Origin: Planctomycetota bacterium
GTDB lineage: Bacteria; Planctomycetota; Planctomycetia; Pirellulales; Pirellulaceae
Direction: 5' to 3'
Assembly (NCBI GenBank): GCA_016872775.1
Contig: VGZA01000019.1
Location: forward strand, 36,385-100,384
DNA length: 64,000 bases
Shown here in pieces: positions 54,464 to 63,630 of the stretch (its first letter is position 1; every line of letters begins with the position of its first letter). A program made the position numbers and the translations under genes. Under the pieces are notes generated by a model that had not been told where the DNA came from, searched no databases, and saw only the letters and a program-made list of their open reading frames with translations.

Positions 54464-54895
54464 TCAACGCGCGTCCAGATCGGTTTCCTGGGACGAAGAA
54501 TCCCCGTCATCGACTTGCACCCCTAATTTTTTCTCGATGAATCGCACACGCGTAATATAGGCGGGAGGACTCAACTCCCACTGAATCGGCGTTTCCCAAG
54601 TCATTCCGAATAGCCAGACGGCCAGATGGCGGCGGGTCGATTCCGCGTATTGGATCGTCGAAGTCTGTCCTGCGCTATAAACGAGGCCCACTTTCGAATC
54701 CATCGTCGTGAATGCCACCAGCAGCGGCAGCGGCGAAGTGACGTCCGCGCGTCCCGGCCGGCCGACTGCCGTCACGCCGCTTTTCTTGGTCGCTTCCCAA
54801 ACGGCAAAGTAGACGCAGGTCAGCGTCACGAGGATCAACAGCATTCTCAGTGAAAATCGTGGCGGGCGGCGACGCATCTTGCCTGACTCGGACAT
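54464..54895 (-). CDS. Small membrane-anchored protein, unknown
   Basis: 143 residues from ATG 54895, with AGGA eight bases upstream; the longer open frame to 55012 overlaps the creatininase gene and lacks coding character. The N-terminus is MSESGKMRRRPPRFSLRMLL, followed by one transmembrane helix (MLLILVTLTCVYFAVWEA). The Arg-rich stretch and FSLRxLL pattern before the helix are common in short planctomycete membrane proteins. The rest is a small soluble domain, rich in Thr and Trp, with an acidic C-terminal tail (DDGDSSSQETDLDAR). I recognise no function. It lies 46 bases after the creatininase gene on the same strand. Confidence 0.65.
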   Translation of the reverse strand: MSESGKMRRRPPRFSLRMLLILVTLTCVYFAVWEATKKSGVTAVGRPGRADVTSPLPLLVAFTTMDSKVGLVYSAGQTSTIQYAESTRRHLAVWLFGMTWETPIQWELSPPAYITRVRFIEKKLGVQVDDGDSSSQETDLDAR

Positions 54896-54941
54896 GCGTA
54901 CCATCCTATGCCACGGCACGCTCAACCGCCAACAGGAAGGC

Positions 54942-55721
54942 TCAGAACGGAAATTTCTCGTCCAGCGGCGACTGCGATAGCTCCACGAGAAATGTCGCCA
55001 GCCGTTCGACAAGGTCGTGCATCATCCGCTCGGCTTTCTCCGCGGAGGCGGCATGAGGATATCCCGAGCCGGAATTGGTGGTCAGAAGGTGCCAGGGACG
55101 TGTGATCGAAACCCAGCCCTCGTTGATCGCACGGAACCTGGTGGCCGCCACGGTTCCGTCATCGGCAGTCAATTCGCCCTCCACGGTGCGCGCCACCAGA
55201 TGCGGGAAATAGGCCAAGCCGAAGGACGTTTCCATTTCACCCGCATGATCGTCGCGGTGCTCAAAGTAGTCGTTATACTCCTTCGCCAGCACCTGGTACC
55301 AATTGCAGAGAAACAGGTGCGCCTGGGAGTGGCCCGCCAGTTCGCGCAGCAGCGGTTTCATTTCGTTGCCTCCATGGCTGTTCAGCAACAGTACTTTGCG
55401 GATCCCGGTTCGCACCAGCGATTCGACAAGATCGGCAATAAAGCGGTATAGCGTCGTTGGGTTGACGTTCATCGCCAATGGAAATCGCTGCAGATTGGTT
55501 TCGGTCCCGTAGGGGATCGTCGGCAGCAGGATGACGCGCGCATGACGGGCATGCGCCGCTTCACAGATTTTTTCGCCCACGACCGTGGCTTCAAATACAT
55601 CCGTCCCATACGGTAAATGCAGATTGTGCGGTTCCGTAGCCCCCAACGGCAGCACGGCAACTTCATACGGATGGTCTTTGGTGTATCCGTAGTTCGTTTC
55701 GGCGAGGATCCACGGTCGCAT
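54942..55721 (-). CDS. Creatininase family amidohydrolase
   Basis: 259 residues from ATG 55721, with GGAG seven bases upstream; an ATG at 55739 is an alternative. Metal-binding motifs of the creatininase/MftE fold are present: LGATEPHNLHLPYGTDVF (Glu, His, Asp) near residue 28, VLLLNSHGGNEM near 115 and EHRDDHAGEMETSFGLA near 165. The family hydrolyses cyclic or C-terminal amide bonds, as in creatinine amidohydrolase and mycofactocin processing. No mycofactocin genes are in the window, so the substrate is undetermined. Cytosolic. Confidence 0.9.
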   Translation of the reverse strand: MRPWILAETNYGYTKDHPYEVAVLPLGATEPHNLHLPYGTDVFEATVVGEKICEAAHARHARVILLPTIPYGTETNLQRFPLAMNVNPTTLYRFIADLVESLVRTGIRKVLLLNSHGGNEMKPLLRELAGHSQAHLFLCNWYQVLAKEYNDYFEHRDDHAGEMETSFGLAYFPHLVARTVEGELTADDGTVAATRFRAINEGWVSITRPWHLLTTNSGSGYPHAASAEKAERMMHDLVERLATFLVELSQSPLDEKFPF

Positions 55722-55755
55722 GAGGTTGCTCCAATTCAAGGGGCTGGCGTTGGCG

Positions 55756-57741
55756 TCACTTCCAAAGCGGCAGAGCTTGCTTCAATTCCTCAATGCCGCC
55801 GGGTGTGACTTGCGTGCCTGTGAGTTCCAGAGTGTCAAGTTTCTTGAGTGACCGCAACTGCCGCAGGCCGGTGTCGGTGATCGAGCAGTTCGTCAGGTAG
55901 AGTTTTTTCAGCCGTTTCAATCCGGCCAGATGTTGGAGACCTCGATCCGAGATCTTGCAGTCGGACAGATCGAGTTCCTCGAGCATCTCCAGTCCCGCCA
56001 GCGCGGCCAGCCCGTCGTCGGTAATCAAGGTCCGCTCAAGAAACAGTTGTTTCAATCCGGCGGCGCGCTGCAGGTTTCGCAGGCCATCGTCCGAGACGGG
56101 CAGGAAGGCCAGATCGGCCCATTCCAACGCGGAAAACGCCTGGAGTTGCTGGCAGGCGGCATCGGTCAGCTGTGTGCGTCCCATCGCAAGTTTCTGCAGC
56201 ACCGGCGCGAACTCCGTTCGACGCCAGTCGTCGTCGGTCAGGTCGAGAAATCGGCGGTATTGCCGTTCGAGTTCGTCGAACTCGACGCGCAAGGATTCCT
56301 TCAGCGAACGATGATCGGCACGACCGGCATAAAGTTCGCCGAGATAACGCGTGAAACTGTTGCGATATCGTCCGGACTCGGCGTCCATGAAAAAATGGGC
56401 CCAGCCCGCGGCCGCGCCGTAAAGGACGCTGATTTCCGGATCCTGCTGCAGATCGTCGCGCGTCATCGACGCCAGGCGTTCCAGCGATGCGCCCGGGACG
56501 CCGCGTAAAGTTCGATAACGGGGAAACTGCAGTCGGTCGGCATCAATGCCGCCGACCGTGGCATATTCGGGGCGTATGATGAGCGACTCCATGTAAAGCG
56601 CCACGGCCTCGACCGCCCAAGCGCCGTGCAGTTTTCCGACGTCCAGCGGGGCGTCATTCGTCTCCTGGAACAGCTGGTGCGTTGCTTCGTGACTCCAGGT
56701 GCCATTCGTCAGCGGTTCTCCGACGTGGAAGAACGCGACGCGTTCCTTATCGAGGTAGATGCCAAGCGCCCGATCGATCTGCGGTCGCCCTTTGCCAAGC
56801 CGGGCAACAAATTCGTCCCGTGTGGAGAACAGGACGACATCGTGCCGGCGATCCGGACCGAGGCGATCGTCCCGCCCTTGCATGCGCGCCTGCAGCGCCG
56901 TATTGCTGGCCCAGATCGGGAAAAACAACTGCCGCCAAACGACGTGCAGGGATTCAAGCCGGTCGCCGAGTTGTCGGGCAGCCGCCGCGTCTTTGTTGGT
57001 GACGATGCTGAAATGCTCGGTTTCATACTTCCAGTAGCTTCGTTTCTGCCAGCCGAGCAGCGCATGCGGAACATTCGGCTGCGCCAATCGAGGCTCGTCG
57101 CGGCGGGTGCGCCACCCCTTGGGGCCGCGTTCGAACCCCAACACGCGGCGCGCCTGACGATGATCGGGCGCGTGACGAAGGATCTCGAACAACAGCCGGT
57201 AGGCGTGCGCGCCGTCACCAGCCAACGCGTGATCCAGCGCCAACTGCCAAAGCGATTCGGCTTGCACGCCGCGCAATTCCAGGAACTTGCGCTGCCACTT
57301 GTCCTGGAGCGAGCCTTGTTCCGCGTCCGGATCCTTGGTCGACTCCCTGCCCGGCGGCTTCATCGGCGGACTGAGCTCGCCGGCGGACGGCAGAAAAATG
57401 TACTGCCGGCGCGGATCCCGCTCGAACTGCCACTGGCGCGTGGTGCGAGCTTCCTCGACTAAGCCCAGATCTTCACACTTATCCGCCAGATCGCGGAGTT
57501 GTTTGTCGAATTCCTGATCGATCCGCCGACGGCGCTCGATCCACTCCTGATTGTCGCGCGCACCCGCCTCGGTAACTTCGGTCGCACCCGATCCGACCGG
57601 AGCGCGTAGTTCACCACCCGCAACGAACCCGTGTCCCTCCGTCGAGAGCGGTCCCGATCCCACCGCCCATCCAAGAAGGAATACGAGCAACACCGCGCCC
57701 AACCGCGGAATTCGCCACGGTCGAAGGCGGTTACTCTTCAA
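55756..57741 (-). CDS. DUF1570 peptidase-like protein with leucine-rich repeats
   Basis: 661 residues if TTG 57741 is the start. That start lies 11 bases inside the end of the isomerase gene and is the first candidate before the signal or anchor helix [17 protein letters not shown]. No ATG is available. The middle contains a gluzincin-like site [13 protein letters not shown] (HExxH) near residue 350, in the DUF1570 context with [16 protein letters not shown] upstream. From about residue 523 to the end are leucine-rich repeats of the LTDxGLxxLxxLxxLxxLxLxxTxI type (for example [20 protein letters not shown]). It could be an exported metallopeptidase with a protein-binding LRR part. Catalysis is unproven. 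Confidence 0.82.
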   Translation of the reverse strand: MKSNRLRPWRIPRLGAVLLVFLLGWAVGSGPLSTEGHGFVAGGELRAPVGSGATEVTEAGARDNQEWIERRRRIDQEFDKQLRDLADKCEDLGLVEEARTTRQWQFERDPRRQYIFLPSAGELSPPMKPPGRESTKDPDAEQGSLQDKWQRKFLELRGVQAESLWQLALDHALAGDGAHAYRLLFEILRHAPDHRQARRVLGFERGPKGWRTRRDEPRLAQPNVPHALLGWQKRSYWKYETEHFSIVTNKDAAAARQLGDRLESLHVVWRQLFFPIWASNTALQARMQGRDDRLGPDRRHDVVLFSTRDEFVARLGKGRPQIDRALGIYLDKERVAFFHVGEPLTNGTWSHEATHQLFQETNDAPLDVGKLHGAWAVEAVALYMESLIIRPEYATVGGIDADRLQFPRYRTLRGVPGASLERLASMTRDDLQQDPEISVLYGAAAGWAHFFMDAESGRYRNSFTRYLGELYAGRADHRSLKESLRVEFDELERQYRRFLDLTDDDWRRTEFAPVLQKLAMGRTQLTDAACQQLQAFSALEWADLAFLPVSDDGLRNLQRAAGLKQLFLERTLITDDGLAALAGLEMLEELDLSDCKISDRGLQHLAGLKRLKKLYLTNCSITDTGLRQLRSLKKLDTLELTGTQVTPGGIEELKQALPLWK

Positions 57742-58726
57742 AGGCCGCGTCGAAGGCGCGGCCGCTGGGAGCGAAGTCCTTGCTGCGCACAAACTGGCAG
57801 GCCTCACGAGCGCCGAACTCACGCTCCATGCCGCTGTCTTCCCACTCGACAGATAGTGGCCCCTGGTACTTGATGTCATTCAATGCCCGAATGATTTCCT
57901 CGAAGTTAACGCCGCCACGTCCCGGACTGCGGAAGTCCCATCCTCGTCGATGATCGCCGAAATTCAGGTGGCTGGCAAGGATTCCGCTGCGACCGTTCAA
58001 GGTGGTAATCGCGTCCTTGACGTGAACGTGGTAAATCCTGTCGGGAAACGCTCGGATAAATTCGACCGGATCAACTCCCTGCCAATGCAGGTGGCTGGGA
58101 TCGAAATTGAACCCGAACGCCTCGCGCCGCCCCAACGCATCGAGAGCCCTTTCCGCCGTGTAGATATCGAATGCGATCTCGGTGGGGTGCACTTCCAACG
58201 CAAATTTGACCCCGCATTCGTCATAAACATCCAGGATCGGGTTGAACCGATCGGCCAACAGCTTGAAGCCATCGTCGATCATTTTCGCGGACACCGGCGG
58301 GAACGAATAGTTCAAGTGCCAGATGCTGGACCCGGTGAACCCGTTGACAATCCCGACCCCCAGTTTCTTGGCGGCGCGGGCGGTGTTTTTGAGTTCCTCC
58401 GCGGCCCGTTTGTTCACTCCCGCCGGATTTCCGTCACCCCAGACATGCGGCGGAAGAATGATCTTGTGCCGTTCGTCAATATTGTCCAGGACCGCCTGTC
58501 CGGCCAAATGATTACTGATCGCAAAACACTTCAGATCATGTTTCTCCAACTGATCCCGCTTGCGAGCGCAATAGCTGTCGTCCGAGAGTGCCTTGTCGAC
58601 CTCAAAATGATCGCCCCAACAGGCCAGCTCGATCCCGTCGTAACCGAATTCCCGCGTCTTACGCGCCATGTCATCGAGCTTCAAATCTGCCCACTGGCCA
58701 GTAAACAAGGTCACGGGACGAGGCAT
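57731..58726 (-). CDS. Sugar phosphate isomerase/epimerase (TIM-barrel)
   Basis: 331 residues from ATG 58726, with AAGGAG six bases upstream. AP-endonuclease-2/xylose-isomerase-like barrel with metal ligands in [31 protein letters not shown] and a late [14 protein letters not shown]-terminal block [20 protein letters not shown] is typical. These enzymes epimerise or isomerise sugars or inositols and are abundant in Planctomycetota beside DUF1080 and oxidoreductase genes. The substrate is unknown. It is the upstream member of a pair with the DUF1570-LRR gene, which overlaps its last codons. Confidence 0.9.
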   Translation of the reverse strand: MPRPVTLFTGQWADLKLDDMARKTREFGYDGIELACWGDHFEVDKALSDDSYCARKRDQLEKHDLKCFAISNHLAGQAVLDNIDERHKIILPPHVWGDGNPAGVNKRAAEELKNTARAAKKLGVGIVNGFTGSSIWHLNYSFPPVSAKMIDDGFKLLADRFNPILDVYDECGVKFALEVHPTEIAFDIYTAERALDALGRREAFGFNFDPSHLHWQGVDPVEFIRAFPDRIYHVHVKDAITTLNGRSGILASHLNFGDHRRGWDFRSPGRGGVNFEEIIRALNDIKYQGPLSVEWEDSGMEREFGAREACQFVRSKDFAPSGRAFDAAFEE

Positions 58727-58861
58727 GGAGTGCTCCTTGGGATGCGAAGAGGTGATGGTACTACGGGTTTTCCGCCCCAGGCCACTTCGTAGTGAGACGA
58801 AGTGGATGGCCCGCGGCGAGCCGTTCATTTTGCACTTCATGGCGATCGAACGCAACTCCCG

Positions 58862-60415
58862 TTACGGCGTCTGCCGCACCGTATACCGGAGATCGTCGAA
58901 ATAGATTTCCTGGGCGTTACCATCGATCCAGGTGGTAACGATTCCAAAACGGTCGAATCGTCCGCCGGCCTGCCGATGTCCGGTTCCAAGGGGCAAACGA
59001 ACCTGCTTTTCTTCGCAGCGCAATTCGATCAAGCCCCGCCCGTCGATCGCCGCCGGATCATAGGTCAATTCCCAGGCGTGCGCCGCCCCGTCCGGCAGGA
59101 TCCGCGGCAAGTCCCGCCCGCCCGCCAGACCGCTCGCTTCGGCAGCCAGTCGATAGGCGGGATAACAGAAAAACCCTTCACTGCTCGGTCCCTCGACGAC
59201 AATTCCGAGAAAATTGCGAGGAAAACCCGAGCCCTGCTCCGTCGAGACCTTCCAGCTATCCTGGCTATGGAAGAACCCGAGCAGCGTCGTGCTGTCGCTG
59301 ACGCCCCTGCGCAAACTGAGGCGGCCCGCCATCCGGAGCGGTTGGTCGAGATTGAGCGGATGCAGTCGATCGGCGTACGACGCCATCTTGGTTCCGTCAC
59401 GGCAATCACCGCGAAAGACGACACCGCCTAATTCACCACGCGCCGCCCCGCCGGCGAAGTTGGTCGTCGAGTATCCAAAATCAAACCGTGGCCGGACCCC
59501 GTTGGAAAGGTACTCTCGGCGATTCCCCACCGCGTCCCATGCGGGATCGTCGTCGAACGACTCCTTCTCGCCGTTGATCTCCAGATCATCGAACCAGACT
59601 TCGCCACCGTCATCGCAGCTCTTGGGGATGCTCAACAGCCCGCACCGATCAAAGCTTGCGCCGTCCGACTTATGACCATCGTCCAGGTGGCAGATCGACA
59701 ATTCCTCGTCGATGCGTACGGCGATACTACCCTTGCCACGATTGCCGTCCGGATCGTATTCCAGCGACCAGTTGTGGACTTTTCCCTGGGTAGCGAAACC
59801 GCGCAGTTGCTCGCGCCCCGTGTCGGGATCGGTGACGACTTGAAATCCGCCCGGCGAATCGCCACCAGCCCGCCAGCGGCTGGTGGCGTATTCGACATAA
59901 GCGTAAAAAACGTCGCCTCGACCGTACAGGCGTAGAAAAATCGAATTGGGAGTGCGCCATTCGTTGACCGTGCGGGAGTTGAAGAATCCGACCAGCAGAT
60001 GGAATTGCCGGCCGGTACAGGCCAGTTTTCCAGAAACGCGCAAGGGCTGACGGAAATCGAGTGCCGGCATGCGCCGCGCGTAATAGGCCGCTTCCGCGGA
60101 AGGCATGAAGAAGCCACCGATCTCTCCCGGACTGCCTCCGGCATGATTGGTGCGACGGTATCCAAAATCCTGCCGAACTGGGCGTGGCGCCGGCTGCAAG
60201 GCGCGGTTATTGCGCGACTCCCAACCAGGATCGGTGTCGAACCGTTGAGTGCGCTCCTCGGCGATGACGAGATCCGCGGCGACAAAAAGCGATATCAGGA
60301 TCGTCCCGATCACGACAGGCCGGCCCGAACCTCTCGCCTTCCGCTGCTCGGCCTGCGATGGGTCAGGCAAAACTCGTTGCGGATGGCTTGCCGACGGCAT
60401 CCCAAAGAACTCCAT
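58862..60415 (-). CDS. Exported protein made of two tandem homologous halves, unknown
   Basis: 517 residues from ATG 60415 (ATG 60400 is possible). The start lies inside the last codons of the amidase-like gene, an overlap of about 53 bases. A signal segment (VVIGTILISLFVAADLVIA) starts near residue 34. Two homologous halves follow. Half one runs RFDTDPGWESRNNR ... DFGYRRTNHAGGSPGEIGGF ... LLVGFFNSRTVNEWRTP. Half two runs SFDDDPAWDAVGNRR ... DFGYSTTNFAGGAARGELGG ... LLGFFHSQDSWKVSTEQGS. The halves also share FDDLE/FDDLR ends. Both look like beta-sandwich domains, so carbohydrate binding or hydrolysis is plausible, but I recognise no family. Confidence 0.75.
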   Translation of the reverse strand: MEFFGMPSASHPQRVLPDPSQAEQRKARGSGRPVVIGTILISLFVAADLVIAEERTQRFDTDPGWESRNNRALQPAPRPVRQDFGYRRTNHAGGSPGEIGGFFMPSAEAAYYARRMPALDFRQPLRVSGKLACTGRQFHLLVGFFNSRTVNEWRTPNSIFLRLYGRGDVFYAYVEYATSRWRAGGDSPGGFQVVTDPDTGREQLRGFATQGKVHNWSLEYDPDGNRGKGSIAVRIDEELSICHLDDGHKSDGASFDRCGLLSIPKSCDDGGEVWFDDLEINGEKESFDDDPAWDAVGNRREYLSNGVRPRFDFGYSTTNFAGGAARGELGGVVFRGDCRDGTKMASYADRLHPLNLDQPLRMAGRLSLRRGVSDSTTLLGFFHSQDSWKVSTEQGSGFPRNFLGIVVEGPSSEGFFCYPAYRLAAEASGLAGGRDLPRILPDGAAHAWELTYDPAAIDGRGLIELRCEEKQVRLPLGTGHRQAGGRFDRFGIVTTWIDGNAQEIYFDDLRYTVRQTP

Positions 60416-61124
60416 AGCGATAGATTTTAAATGTCGGTTTGGACGTACGATAGGCCGGACCGGGCCAGAAATCGATCTGAACAAAATCGGAAATCCACTT
60501 CGAGCCGGTGTACATCGGCATGTGCCCATGCGGATGGTCGGCAAAGTTCTGCATGATTACCACGTCGCCGCGCAGGTAAAGCGAGGTACCAGAGAGTTCG
60601 AAGCCAACGGCCGTCAACGACGGACCGTGGTCTTTTGCCGAATTCGTACGGTTGAGGCTCGGTCCACCTGCCTCAATCGCTTCGCGTACATAACGAGCGC
60701 ATGCTCCCGCGGCTTTTGGTTGAGCGTGGCTTTCAAGATGTCGTCCAGCCTTTTCCAGATCCCAGGCCCCTGCCCCGGGCATGCCGGCACCCGGTTTTTC
60801 GCCGTTAAGTGCCTTGAAGGTCCCTCTGCCCAGATCGACTCGCCCATCAGGCACAGGCATATTCATCACGCGCCTTTGAAATTCCTCGATGGCGCCGATC
60901 GTTTTCGGTCCATTCAGTCCATCCACCGGGATCTGTCGTAATGGCACTGGTCGATTCTTGTTCAATATGGCCGTGCCCAAGTGCTTCACGGCTTGCCCCA
61001 GGGACCAGTTGCCCAGCGGTTCGTACCGTTCGGCGTTGGCTCGCTCGGCGTCGGCCACGACGTCGTCGAAGGTGGCGAAACGCAACTTGCGTCGTTTGCG
61101 GACACTCTGCTTGCCAGCGGACAT
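60363..61124 (-). CDS. Chimera of a DUF1569 N-terminal fragment with a peptidoglycan-binding/amidase protein
   Basis: 253 residues, one open frame. Residues 1-50 (RRKLRFATFDDVVADAERAN, LGNWSLGQAVKHLG) match the start of DUF1569 proteins, normally about 150 residues and DinB-like, but the rest of that domain is absent. From about residue 53 the sequence becomes a peptidoglycan-binding module (VDGLNGPKTIGAIEEFQRRV, DGRVDLGRGTFKALNG), then a small cysteine amidase of NlpC/P60 or CHAP type: ACARYVREAIEAGG (Cys near 141), LRGDVVIMQNFADHPHGHMP (His) and WISDFVQIDFWPGPAYR. Similar amidases occur as type VI secretion effectors and endolysins. There is no signal peptide and no immunity gene recognised beside it. 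Confidence 0.8.
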   Translation of the reverse strand: MSAGKQSVRKRRKLRFATFDDVVADAERANAERYEPLGNWSLGQAVKHLGTAILNKNRPVPLRQIPVDGLNGPKTIGAIEEFQRRVMNMPVPDGRVDLGRGTFKALNGEKPGAGMPGAGAWDLEKAGRHLESHAQPKAAGACARYVREAIEAGGPSLNRTNSAKDHGPSLTAVGFELSGTSLYLRGDVVIMQNFADHPHGHMPMYTGSKWISDFVQIDFWPGPAYRTSKPTFKIYRYGVLWDAVGKPSATSFA

Positions 61125-61324
61125 CCGTCGTTTCCCTACTGTAGCGCTTCGCGGGCGCGCCCCCCCTGCCGCGACAGACGCGTTTACGCAAAGGATAAAA
61201 AAACAGCGAACCGCGAAGGCGCTAGTGAATGGCTGATATCGCGGTTTTCGTGCGGCGCCGGCCGCTTGTCAAGCGGAAATCCACGGGGTGGAAGCCGTCC
61301 CAGGCAAAGCGCCCGTCGCCGGCG

Positions 61325-62404
61325 TTATTTCGTCTTCGGAAAATGTCGCCCCAGCCAGTCGATTACGATCCGATTGAACTCCTCGGGTTGCTCCTGCTGC
61401 GTCCAATGTCCGCACGCCTTGATCGTGGCTTTTTCCAAATCGGGAATGACCTTCTCCATGCCATTGGCGGACGACGGCGGCAACACCACGTCGTCTTCAG
61501 CTCCCACGTACAGGCAAGGAATGTCGAACTTGCGCGGCTTGTCCTTCGTCAGCTCCCAGTTTCGGTCGATGTTGCGGTACCAGTTAATGCCGCCTGTAAA
61601 ACCGGTCTTCTGGTAGGTGTCGACAAACACTTTCAACTCGTCGTCGCTCAAGAATAACTCGCCCGTGTAGGATTCGACCGGCTGTTCGAGCATGATCAAG
61701 AGCTGAAACTTTCGTTCCGGCGCGTCGGGCGGCAGCTTCGCGAATTTCTCGGCGTTGAACAGCCCGCCGCGACGCATGAAGAGCTGAAACGTCTTGCGGA
61801 CGTCGGCCGCCAAGGCCCGATCAGCCACGCCGGGCTCTTGGAACTTGACCATGTAGTTGTCCGGCCCACGAAATTGGCGCAACATCGCGATAGGCGGTTG
61901 CGGCGACGGCGCGCTCAATGGCGTATTGACGCCGATCACGCCGGCCACCCGGTCCGGGTAAAGGATCGGCATCATCCACACGACGACCCCGCCCCAATCG
62001 TGCCCAACGAAGACGGCCTTCTTGATCCCCCGCGCATCGAGCAGGCCGACCAGGTCGCCACACAGTTGATCGATGCTATAGGCTGCGACGTCCTCGGGCC
62101 GGTCGCTGGCGCCATAGCCCCGCTGATCAGACGCGATGGCGTGATAGCCAGCCTTGGCGAGCGCCGGCAACTGGTGCCGCCACGAAAACGCGAGCTCGGG
62201 AAAGCCGTGACAAAGGACAACCGGAAAGCCCTCCCCCTGCTCGTAAACCGCCAGGTGGATGCCGTTGGTTTCGACCATCGTCGGCCGCGGAAAGTTGGGC
62301 ATGTCGACCGCTCTCAGTTGACGTGTTCCGGCGCAAATCACAAGCGCTACGGCGCACAGCGTTGCGACAAGTGGACATCGCGCCGCATTGGCAAATTCGG
62401 GCAT
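61325..62404 (-). CDS. Exported alpha/beta hydrolase, epoxide-hydrolase-like
   Basis: 359 residues. A signal peptide (LVATLCAVALVICAGTRQLR) precedes the fold. The oxyanion motif is CHGFPELAFSWRHQ, the nucleophile is Asp in VFVGHDWGGVVVW near residue 134, and the late acid and histidine are in VGAEDDVVL and KACGHWTQQEQPEEF. An Asp nucleophile in GHDWGG with HGFP fits soluble epoxide hydrolases or haloalkane dehalogenases. A lid Tyr near SYTGELF or NWYRN supports epoxide hydrolase. Export is unusual for this class but common in Planctomycetota. No neighbouring pathway genes. Confidence 0.88.
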   Translation of the reverse strand: MPEFANAARCPLVATLCAVALVICAGTRQLRAVDMPNFPRPTMVETNGIHLAVYEQGEGFPVVLCHGFPELAFSWRHQLPALAKAGYHAIASDQRGYGASDRPEDVAAYSIDQLCGDLVGLLDARGIKKAVFVGHDWGGVVVWMMPILYPDRVAGVIGVNTPLSAPSPQPPIAMLRQFRGPDNYMVKFQEPGVADRALAADVRKTFQLFMRRGGLFNAEKFAKLPPDAPERKFQLLIMLEQPVESYTGELFLSDDELKVFVDTYQKTGFTGGINWYRNIDRNWELTKDKPRKFDIPCLYVGAEDDVVLPPSSANGMEKVIPDLEKATIKACGHWTQQEQPEEFNRIVIDWLGRHFPKTK

Positions 62405-62445
62405 GATAATCTCCTGACGATGGATCGGGGAGATTGTGCCGTGGG

Positions 62446-63201
62446 TCAGGGCGCTTCATACGATGCTCTCGCTGGTCGGTGCAAACGCCTGTCGTGCGCC
62501 ACGGCGCTATTGATGGGCGCCGAGACGAGCGCTTGCGAGCGCGTCATGCTGATCCAGACTTCCGCCACGAACAGGTTCACCGCAAAGCCGAGCCACACCA
62601 CCGTATCCCAAGCCTCGGGAAAGGGCAACCGAAGCGGCGGCATCATCAAAAGCGGAAGCAGAACGCGAAACGTGGCGATCCCCAACCCCAGCGCGTAGCT
62701 GCGCAGCATCCATTCCCGGTGCTTGCGGATTTCACGGCGGCGAATCTGATGGTACGCCAAATAGGTTGTCAGCAAGAACAACAGCGCCCCGAAAGTCGAC
62801 GCGGCCTTGGCCGTAAATGTTCCGAATACCGGCAGCAGCGGCACGATCGCCAGCGCCGAGAAGCCGGCCACCGCGCTAGCGAGAATATACACCCGCCCAG
62901 TGACGCGATGGAATTTCGGCCAGCGGTTGCGAATTGCCGGCAGGAATTGCAGCGGTCCGGTCACCATGAAAAAGAAGCCGGATATGATGTGCGTCAGCGT
63001 CAGCCACGGCCGCGCGGCGTAGCGATCTTCGAAGACGTTCGACGTCACGTCGGCGGCCGGACCGTCGATCAACACCCTGGTCGTCGTGATAAATCTCACG
63101 GTCACGCTGAGCAGCGCCACAAAGGTCAGCAGTAACACGACCGCGAAACCAATCCGCGACAGCACCCGCAGCGCCGCCGGGCTTTGCAGCTTGTTAATCA
63201 T
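62446..63201 (-). CDS. DUF2306 family integral membrane protein
   Basis: 251 residues from ATG 63201, with AGGA eight bases upstream. About seven hydrophobic helices are visible, for example IGFAVVLLLTFVALLSVTV, ITHIISGFFFMVTGPLQF-like and TFGALLFLLTTYLAYHQI. Conserved features of this family include LTHIISGFFFMVTGPLQFLP, FHRVTGRVYILAS and RKHREWMLRSYAL. The family is predicted to bind heme or act in membrane redox, but no function is established. It is separated from the epoxide-hydrolase-like gene by 41 bases on the same strand. Confidence 0.85.
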   Translation of the reverse strand: MINKLQSPAALRVLSRIGFAVVLLLTFVALLSVTVRFITTTRVLIDGPAADVTSNVFEDRYAARPWLTLTHIISGFFFMVTGPLQFLPAIRNRWPKFHRVTGRVYILASAVAGFSALAIVPLLPVFGTFTAKAASTFGALLFLLTTYLAYHQIRRREIRKHREWMLRSYALGLGIATFRVLLPLLMMPPLRLPFPEAWDTVVWLGFAVNLFVAEVWISMTRSQALVSAPINSAVAHDRRLHRPARASYEAP

Positions 63202-63630
63202 GAGTTCATTCCTGCGATCGGATTGTAGGCCCGCGGCCGGGCCCGCCCGGAGTCCGGCAACCGCGAGCGGGGGAACTTGTCGTCCCAGGTCTTTCGTTCC
63301 CCGCTGCGAAATATTCGTCCCGCCCCGGAAACTCGGGCACTCGATCGGTCTGATCGCAGGGAGTCTCAGGGCCTGCGCGATGTAAGCCGACATTTCCCAT
63401 ATGGGTTGAGCCTGGAACCAATCCAGGCGCGGTCTGGCCACGATTGTAACAACGCGCCCCCCCCCCCCCCCCCGCGTCTAGCGCGTAGTGAGTTTTTCTC
63501 CATTTTTTCGCGTTCGACTCCGATTCCAGAGTTCCCGCGGCTGGAATCATGGCCTCCAACGTCTTTCAGCGGGCTGCGGCGCAGGGCATCCCCCTGTCGG
63601 GACAAGTCCTGGTTGGCCAGTTTGACGCTC
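63202..63630. other. Noncoding region next to an insertion sequence end
   Basis: About 430 bases between the DUF2306 gene and the transposase gene. It contains the poly-C tract listed separately and, at about 63481-63512, an AT-rich segment (GCGTAGTGAGTTTTTCTCCA) of a type found at IS1380-family ends. This is a candidate for the outer end of the element. The opposite end lies beyond the window, so the inverted repeat cannot be checked. No gene seen. Confidence 0.4.
63457..63473. repeat. Poly-C homopolymer of 17 bases
   Basis: Seventeen consecutive C follow CGCG, between the DUF2306 gene and the likely IS end. It is the longest homopolymer in the window. Such tracts mutate readily by slippage and are also prone to sequencing error, so the exact length is uncertain. 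Confidence 0.95.
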
